Source of the DNA: Syntrophobacter sp. SbD2
GTDB taxonomy: Bacteria > Desulfobacterota > Binatia > UBA9968
Assembly (NCBI GenBank): GCA_945889495.1
Contig: CAMDBU010000005.1
Span: 1-64,000, forward strand
Length of the DNA: 64,000 nt
Reading direction: 5' to 3'
A program made the position numbers and the translations under genes. Below the pieces are notes generated by a model. It made no database searches. It was not told where the DNA came from and saw only the letters and a program-made list of their open reading frames with translations. Numbering within the stretch: position 1 is the stretch's first letter; every line of letters starts with the position of its first letter. Positions 58,854-64,000 of the stretch are shown one piece after another.

Positions 58854-60350
58854 TCAAGTCCAGGCCGTCTCTGCCGCTGCGTTGCGCCCGGCGATCTTGC
58901 CGGCGACGAAGCATTCGGTGATGTTGCCGGCTTCCAAATAGAGATGGCCGTAGATCGAGCTGATCTCGCCGGCGACGTAGAGGCGCGGGATCGGGCGCTT
59001 CATGGGGTCGAGGACGCGTTGTTCGACGTCGTGCTCGGGGCCGCCTTGGGTGTTATTCACGATCGGCCAGGCTTCCATGACGTAGTAGGGGCCGTTCTTG
59101 ATCGGCATCATGGTTTTGGGCGGGCGCTTGTGGTCTTCGTCCTGGCCTTTGGCGCACAGATCGTTCCAGCGCTCGACTGTCGCGCGTAGCACTTTGGGAT
59201 TGACGTCGATCTGCGCCGCGATGTCTTCCAGCGAATTGCCTTTCTTGATCCAGCCTTTGTCGAGCTCGGCCAAATTGTCCTCGCTCCAGCTGGCTTCGTA
59301 GCGTTCGTCGTTGACGATCGGGATGCCAATCGGTCCGATCTTTCTGCCTTCCTCATCGAAGATCAGATAGCAGGGGATGCGTGGGAAATCCTGGATGTCG
59401 GCGTCGTAGGCTTCCAGCGCGCGGGTGCCGGTATCCTGCGGTGCCGGCGGATACTCGTCCATGAAACGCTTGCCGAACTTGTCGACGGCGATCCAGATCA
59501 TCTTGCGGTTCTCGTTGCGCGGTCCGGCCCAGACATGGCGGATGGCAAACGGCAGCTCGGCGAATTTAAATCCGTAGCCGCCGTGGAAGTGCCACATATG
59601 CCAGAGACCAGCGCCGGCTTTTTGCGCCATCTTCAAACCGTCGCCGGTGTTGCCGAGATAAACTGGATAGACCGGCTGGGCTTCAAAATATTGCAGCTTC
59701 AAGGCGTCGTCGTTCTCGTAGCCGCCGCAGCACAGGATGACGCCCTTGTTGGCTTTGATGCGCATGGTCTTGCCGTCATGCTCGGCGACCATACCGATGA
59801 CCTCGCCGTCGGGGTTCAAGACTAATTCTTTTGCCGGCGTCGACAGCATGACTTCGATGTTGCGTGTGTTGACGTTGTCGTAAACCACTTTGAACAGCCG
59901 CGCGCCGCCACGCAGTCCCTTGGCCCAGGGGAATTCGTCGTAGGCTTGGAAGTCTTTCAACTTGATGGAGTCGATGTCATTCGTCCCAGGAAACGGGTAA
60001 GTGCCATGACCGCGGGTTTCAGTTTTCGTCGGCTCGGTGCCACTGACTTTGGCGAGCTCGGTGACCCAGGGGATTATGCCGACCATTTCTTCGGCCATCT
60101 TGCGCAGGATGTCGTCGGGCGTGGTGCCGTTGCAGCTACGCTTCAAATATTGAAACGCGCCCTCGGCGTTATGGGCGAAGGCGACGCCGCCGCCGGAGAG
60201 GATCGAAATGCCGCCGGGGTGGGGCATCTTCTCGATCAATAAAACTTTCGCGCCGGCGTCATGGGCGGTGATCGCCGAGATGCCGCCCGCCGCGCCGAAG
60301 CCGACGACCAGCACGTCGACTTCTTTGTCCCAGGTGTTTGTGTTTGCCAT
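58854..60350 (-). CDS. FAD-dependent oxidoreductase, fumarate reductase/ketosteroid dehydrogenase-like
   Basis: About 498 aa from ATG at 60350 (AAGGA 8 nt upstream). The N-terminal FAD site is VDVLVVGFGAAGGISAITAH with Glu in KVLLIEKMPHPGG. The flavoprotein fold of the fumarate reductase/KsdD group includes GVILCCGGYENDDALK and the C-terminal YVAGEISSIYGHLYLEAGNI. It probably oxidises a C-C bond next to a carbonyl or reduces an enoate. It stands between the MmgE/PrpD and hydrolase genes on the same strand. Confidence 0.87.
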   Translation of the reverse strand: MANTNTWDKEVDVLVVGFGAAGGISAITAHDAGAKVLLIEKMPHPGGISILSGGGVAFAHNAEGAFQYLKRSCNGTTPDDILRKMAEEMVGIIPWVTELAKVSGTEPTKTETRGHGTYPFPGTNDIDSIKLKDFQAYDEFPWAKGLRGGARLFKVVYDNVNTRNIEVMLSTPAKELVLNPDGEVIGMVAEHDGKTMRIKANKGVILCCGGYENDDALKLQYFEAQPVYPVYLGNTGDGLKMAQKAGAGLWHMWHFHGGYGFKFAELPFAIRHVWAGPRNENRKMIWIAVDKFGKRFMDEYPPAPQDTGTRALEAYDADIQDFPRIPCYLIFDEEGRKIGPIGIPIVNDERYEASWSEDNLAELDKGWIKKGNSLEDIAAQIDVNPKVLRATVERWNDLCAKGQDEDHKRPPKTMMPIKNGPYYVMEAWPIVNNTQGGPEHDVEQRVLDPMKRPIPRLYVAGEISSIYGHLYLEAGNITECFVAGKIAGRNAAAETAWT

Positions 60351-60393
60351 GGTAGTTGTCCTTATCTGCAATGTTTTTCCCACGACCGATTTA

Positions 60394-60507
60394 CTTCCCC
60401 TCGACGGGGAAGGATTAAGGAAGGGGTGATCTTAGATTTTGTCCGGCACCCCTATCCTAACCCCTTCGACGTCGCTCAGGACATGCTTTCCCCGTCGAGG
60501 GGAAAGG
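60394..60507. repeat. Palindromic repeat with CCCCTCGACGGGG-type hairpins
   Basis: Two small hairpins (CTTCCCCTCGACGGGGAAG at 60394-60412 and CTTTCCCCGTCGAGGGGAAAG at 60486-60506) enclose longer arms around AAGGATTAAGGAAGGGGTG and CACCCCTATCCTAACCCCTT. A CTTCGACGTCGCTCAGGACA piece is inside. A partial relative is near 63778-63826. Confidence 0.75.
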
Positions 60508-60587
60508 GACCGGATGGGATCGATGGGTATCGCTACGCTCCACCCATCCTACGATGCTGCATCCGAATACCCATCACTCCAATTCCC

Positions 60588-61697
60588 CTACAGCCGCTCC
60601 TCCAACCAATCCAACATATACGGCAGATTCTGCGCCCACATGTCGTGGCTGCAATGAATCCGGCCGGCGCCTTCGGCTTCACCGTAGATTTTTAGCGTCT
60701 TGTCGGTGGCGCCGATTTCGGCGAACAGTTTTTTCGCGCCCTCTACCGACATCAGGGTGTCCTTGTCGCCATGGGTGATCAGCGTCGGGCAGGTGATGTT
60801 CTTGGCCACGCCAGCCATGGTGAATTCCTCGAGTAGCCGGCGCGCTTCTTCGTGGCTGACGCCGCCGAGCAGGCGCTGGCAGACCGGTTGAAGGTGAACG
60901 CACCAGTCGTAGAGGTCGTCGAGAATGCTGTAGCAGCCGCTCCAGGCGACCAGCGCTTTCAAGCGCTTCTCGAAGGCCGCCACCCGCGGCGCGTAGTAGC
61001 CGGCCATGCTGATGCCGAGGAGCGCGACGCGATTGGCGTCCACTTCGGGGCGGGAAACTAGATAATCGATGCAAGCTTTGCCCGGCACTTCGTAGTCGGG
61101 CCGGGTCTTGATGCCTTTCAAGTACATCGACGAGCCTCGTCCCGGCGTGTCGACCAGGAGCATGGCCCAGCCGCGATCGAGCATTTGTTTACCGCCGAAA
61201 TAGATCTCTTCGGCGTAGGCGTCGGCGCCGCCGAGGAATAGCACCGCGGGCCATTTGCCGGGTTTGGGAGTGGTCGGATGGCAGAAGTAGCCGTCGTAGG
61301 TTTCATCGCCGCAGCGTACTGAGATGACTTCGATTTTGCTTGGATTGAGCTTGGCCGCTTCGCGGAACATCGCTTGGGATTTTCGAAAGCGCTCGCCTCG
61401 TTTGGTTTCTTCGGCGATGGTCAGCAGCCCGTCCGACATTCGATAGTAGTTGCTGGCGTGAAAATAGTTCTGCCGCGCGGTGCCCTGATGGCCGGCAGCC
61501 AGTGCCGCCTGGGCGCGGGCTTCGGTCTTTTCCGCCAACGCCAGCCATTCCCGTTCCCAGCCGTCGCGGTCGCCGGCCTCGACGTTCTTCATGGCGCGAG
61601 CGATGTCGAAAATATCGCCGCCGCCTTGCTGGGCTTGGGCGACCAGCCGCAGCGTGTGGCCGCCGAAGGGATGGTTGGGAAAAAGAAAATCGAACAT
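60588..61697 (-). CDS. Alpha/beta hydrolase (prolyl-oligopeptidase/DUF1100-like)
   Basis: A 369-aa hydrolase. An N-terminal helical cap (about 1-115) is followed by the alpha/beta core with nucleophile Ser in VALLGISMAGYYA, Asp in HGDKDTLMSV and His in GRIHCSHDMW. The layout resembles 2,6-dihydropseudooxynicotine hydrolase-like C-C/ester hydrolases. GGAGG lies 5 nt before ATG. It is probably part of the catabolic group with the oxidoreductase. Confidence 0.85.
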   Translation of the reverse strand: MFDFLFPNHPFGGHTLRLVAQAQQGGGDIFDIARAMKNVEAGDRDGWEREWLALAEKTEARAQAALAAGHQGTARQNYFHASNYYRMSDGLLTIAEETKRGERFRKSQAMFREAAKLNPSKIEVISVRCGDETYDGYFCHPTTPKPGKWPAVLFLGGADAYAEEIYFGGKQMLDRGWAMLLVDTPGRGSSMYLKGIKTRPDYEVPGKACIDYLVSRPEVDANRVALLGISMAGYYAPRVAAFEKRLKALVAWSGCYSILDDLYDWCVHLQPVCQRLLGGVSHEEARRLLEEFTMAGVAKNITCPTLITHGDKDTLMSVEGAKKLFAEIGATDKTLKIYGEAEGAGRIHCSHDMWAQNLPYMLDWLEERL

Positions 61698-61844
61698 GCT
61701 GCCTCCAGATTCGCCGCAATGGGATTCTTATAGCGTGGCGTCGGCGCCAGATACAAGCCGTCTATACGAGTGGCGAGTTTATTGACACTGTGAAGGATTA
61801 CGCGATACTCCTGTTCTGACATTATTTACTGGAGGAATGGCAGT

Positions 61845-62954
61845 ATGAGAGATGGTTTCAAGATCCTCGATTCCGACATGCACCTGCGTGAGCCGGCCAA
61901 TCTGTGGGACAAATACATGGAGCCCGAATGGCGCGAGCGGGCGCCGAAAATCTTGAGCTCGACGGCGCGCAGTTCGGCGATGGTGATGATCGAGGGCAAA
62001 ATTTTACAGGGCTACAAGCCCGCCTACCGCGGCGGTATCTTCGACGCCACGCGCATCGACGAGGAAATCAAAGATTACCGGGCCAACGGTTTCGACGCCA
62101 AGACCCAGCTTTTGGCCATGGACCGCGAGGGGCTCGATGTCGCGGCGCTCTATCCGTCCATCGGCCTGGGCATCATGATGCGCAGCGAGATGGACCCCAA
62201 GCTCGCCGCCGCCATCGCCCGGGCTTATAACAATTGGCTCTATGATTTCTGCCAGACCGACCCCAAGCGTTTGAAAGGCGTCGGCATGCTGCCGCTGCAA
62301 GATCCCAACGAGGCGGCCAAGGAAACCCAGCGCTGTGTCGGCAAGCTTGGTTTCGTCGGTATGTTCGCGCGCCCCGAGCCGCTGCACGATCTGCCCTGGC
62401 ACTCGCGCTACTTCGATACGATTTGGTCCTGCTTGGAAGAGCTCGGCGTGCCCATCGGTTTCCACTCAGCTACGGCGGCCGGCGAAGTGGCGCAGATCGG
62501 TGACCGCTTCGGCGATAATTTGCTGCTCCGCCATGTGGTCTCCCACCCCATGGAAAACATGGTCGCCCTGGCCGACACCGTCGGCGGCGGCGTCTGCGAG
62601 CGCCATCCCAAGTTGAAGCTGGCGTTTCTCGAATGCTACTGCGGCTGGGTATCGTTCCTGCTTCACCGTATGGACAATGCCATGGCCAAGGGGCGCTTCC
62701 CGACGGCAGGCAAATTGAAACCGAGCGAATATTTCCAGCGCCAATGCTGGATCTCCACCGAGCATGAGAAAGAGCTGCCGATGATCATCGACCTGATCGG
62801 CGATGATAAAATCGTCTTCTCCACCGATTATCCCCACGGCGATTCGGACTTTCCCAAAGCGGTGGAAGAGTTTCTTGAAATGAAAAACGTGTCGAAGGAG
62901 AGCCAGAAGAAGATTTTGTGGGATAATTGCGCGAAGCTGTACTCCTTGTCATAG
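61845..62954 (+). CDS. Amidohydrolase family protein (ACMSD-like)
   Basis: A 369-aa TIM-barrel metal-dependent hydrolase of the amidohydrolase_2 family. DSDMHLREP replaces the typical DxHxH, GVPIGFHSATA and VVSHPMENM give metal/His sites and FSTDYPHGDSDFP carries the late Asp. Members decarboxylate or hydrolyse aromatic acids. GGAGG lies 9 nt before ATG. It is divergent from the alpha/beta hydrolase gene. Confidence 0.88.
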   Translation: MRDGFKILDSDMHLREPANLWDKYMEPEWRERAPKILSSTARSSAMVMIEGKILQGYKPAYRGGIFDATRIDEEIKDYRANGFDAKTQLLAMDREGLDVAALYPSIGLGIMMRSEMDPKLAAAIARAYNNWLYDFCQTDPKRLKGVGMLPLQDPNEAAKETQRCVGKLGFVGMFARPEPLHDLPWHSRYFDTIWSCLEELGVPIGFHSATAAGEVAQIGDRFGDNLLLRHVVSHPMENMVALADTVGGGVCERHPKLKLAFLECYCGWVSFLLHRMDNAMAKGRFPTAGKLKPSEYFQRQCWISTEHEKELPMIIDLIGDDKIVFSTDYPHGDSDFPKAVEEFLEMKNVSKESQKKILWDNCAKLYSLS

Positions 62955-63016
62955 ACAATTGGTGTTCGGCAACCGGCGAAAGCCTGGAGATGCCTTGCGG
63001 AAATCGGGAGCGAACC

Positions 63017-63298
63017 ATGAACCACAAAAAGAACACGGCGAGAATCCTGCCGCCAGTGCCAGAAGGGGCTATCAAGCGGCCCTCGCAATCGGTCTTGGCA
63101 CGGCTAAATAAATTAGTGCGAACGCAAAAAGGTCAAATCGCAGCCATAGAAATGGGGTCGGAGGAAATGTTTATTGGCAAGGATGTCGTTGACGCTACCC
63201 TCAAGGGGTGGAAGAAATATCCTGGCCAGCCGTTTTACTTCGCGCGCATCGGTTATCCCGCGGTTCATCGTCGCCGGGCAGGGCTGCGCAAGCGATGA
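63017..63298 (+). CDS. Small DUF5678-like protein next to a retropepsin-like gene
   Basis: A 93-aa protein. The C-terminal half (GQIAAIEMGSEEMFIGKDVV, then PFYFARIGYPAVHRRRAG) resembles the small DUF5678-type domain found beside aspartyl protease genes. GGAG lies 6-7 nt before ATG. Its TGA overlaps the ATG of the next gene (ATGA at 63295-63298), so the two form a coupled pair. Its function is not known. Confidence 0.65.
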   Translation: MNHKKNTARILPPVPEGAIKRPSQSVLARLNKLVRTQKGQIAAIEMGSEEMFIGKDVVDATLKGWKKYPGQPFYFARIGYPAVHRRRAGLRKR

Positions 63299-63683
63299 GA
63301 ATCCGCATTACTGGAAAAATTGTCGATGCGGAACCCCGGCTGCCGTGCCGGATTGCCGGAAAGCGGCTGATATTCGATGGCACCGGGCTTGAGCAGATGA
63401 TTTTGGATAGTGGTTTCACGGGTAGTATCGCTATCTCGGAAGAGTGGGCGAAGCGATTGGACTTGCGGTACGCGGGGATCCAGCCTTTTGAGCTTGCCAA
63501 CGGGAGATCGTGGAATTTCCCACCTATCTGGGCATTGTCCGCCTAGGCCGCGTGGGTGGACTCTTTGAGTTTGTCATAACCGGCGAGACATTGTTGGGGA
63601 TGGAGTTTTTTCAGAGGCTGCGAGCGCGAATCGTATTGGACTGTCGGGGCGGGAAAGTACAGGTTGATGGAGAAACGTCATAG
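63295..63683 (+). pseudogene. Retropepsin-like aspartyl protease, 1-nt frameshift
   Basis: A clan AA aspartic protease of about 128 aa when the frame is restored. The active-site motif LDSGFTGSIAIS is intact. The frame breaks after LANG; adding one G to GGG (63502-63504) gives LANGEIVEFPTYLGIVRLG and then the typical end ETLLGMEFFQRLRARIVLD up to the stop at 63681-63683. As read, it stops at 63546. The protein would be a single retropepsin domain, active as a dimer. Confidence 0.78.
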
Positions 63684-63777
63684 CAAAGGACCCTCGGTTT
63701 CTGACGGATTGAACGCCAAACAGTTCCGCTTCCGGGCCGCAGATCAGTGAAGCGAAGTAGCTGGAAAGCGGTGGAAC

Positions 63778-63826
63778 CCTTAGGCAAGCTCAGGGCGCGC
63801 TGCTCCCCCGCCAAAGGGGAAAGGAA
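63778..63826. repeat. Partial relative of the 60394-60507 repeat
   Basis: AGGCAAGCTCAGGGCGCGCT and CTCCCCCGCCAAAGGGGAAAGG recall the CTTCGAC-GCTCAGGAC and hairpin pieces of 60394-60507. It lies in the spacer before the last gene. Confidence 0.5.
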
Positions 63827-63849
63827 ATTAAGAGAGTGAGAAAAACCCC

Positions 63850-64000
63850 ATGAAGAAAATCTTTCATATCTTCGTAATAACGACCCTACTTCTGGCGATG
63901 GTTCATCCAATTCACGCTCAGCCGCCGACGAAAATCTTCCGCATCGGTTTCCTGGATGGAGGCACTGCTTCCGGTACCGCGGGTCTCTTGGAGGCGTTCC
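63850..64000 (+). CDS. Start of an ABC substrate-binding protein (cut by window end)
   Basis: The first 50 codons read a signal peptide (KKIFHIFVITTLLLAMVHP, then IHAQ) and FRIGFLDGGTASGTAGLLEAF, typical of the ABC_sub_bind family (PF04392). No strong ribosome-binding site is visible. The gene runs off the right edge, so partner genes cannot be judged. Confidence 0.75.
   Translation, partial: MKKIFHIFVITTLLLAMVHPIHAQPPTKIFRIGFLDGGTASGTAGLLEAF

Noticed and set aside
63516-63522. TTTCCCA heptamer in the phase of a -1 ribosomal frameshift site in the retropepsin gene
   Set aside because: A downstream hairpin exists but is 14 nt away, and CCC is a poor slippery triplet. Adding one G upstream restores the family motif LANGEIVEFPTY better than slippage would.

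Overview
The window is GC-rich, gene-dense bacterial chromosome with no phage, transposase, integrase or CRISPR array that I can see. The protein families fit an uncultured Deltaproteobacteria-like lineage (Binatia / Desulfobacterota-type): DapL lysine and peptidoglycan synthesis, a TrmD fused to a second RNA methyltransferase, a tandem DUF507 pair next to groESL, many NMT1/TauA-type solute-binding proteins, amidohydrolase/MmgE catabolic genes, and intergenic space full of short palindromic repeats. The taxonomy is inferred from gene content only; no rRNA is present.

Left part (0-12 kb): an ECF42-type sigma factor whose two usual companion genes (YCII/DGPF and PhnB-like) look decayed, a tyrosine-phosphatase-like protein, a split chromate transporter, an exported glutathione peroxidase, RNase D, an HpaB-type flavin monooxygenase, an AsmA-like protein, the helicase HrpB and an aldo/keto reductase.

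Housekeeping core (12.5-46.5 kb): rarA, a bactofilin, the ffh-rpsP-khpA-rimM-trmD-rplS translation/secretion cluster (with a palindromic repeat between rimM and trmD), groES-groL with a clear terminator, two overlapping DUF507 genes, then a divergent intergenic region with five DnaA-box-like 9-mers. Rightward of it is a peptidoglycan-recycling operon (ldcA, serine hydrolase, mpl). Next come dapL-folK, a YacP-like nuclease, an initiator tRNA-Met with promoter and terminator, a NUDIX hydrolase, a small transport/VOC cluster, ftsH, aspC-coaD-rsmD, an alcohol dehydrogenase-like gene, erpA, ftsY-smc, an HNH protein and rng.

Accessory/catabolic part (46.6-64 kb): a nitroreductase plus a complete Fe3+/polyamine-type ABC importer, VOC and DUF1992 genes, three tandem orphan NMT1/TauA-type binding proteins, a lipoprotein, a membrane-anchored methyltransferase, a MmgE/PrpD gene split by an apparent 1-nt deletion, an FAD oxidoreductase, an alpha/beta hydrolase, an amidohydrolase, a small DUF5678-like gene overlapping a retropepsin-like protease gene (also apparently 1-nt frameshifted), and the start of one more binding protein. 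This set looks like uptake and breakdown of small organic acids or aromatics; the substrate cannot be read from the sequence.

Most notable: the DnaA-box cluster (candidate replication origin), the TrmD fusion, the DUF5678-like/retropepsin pair, the decayed sigma-factor accessory genes, and a superfamily of about 9-nt-periodic palindromic repeats with one copy interrupted by another repeat.
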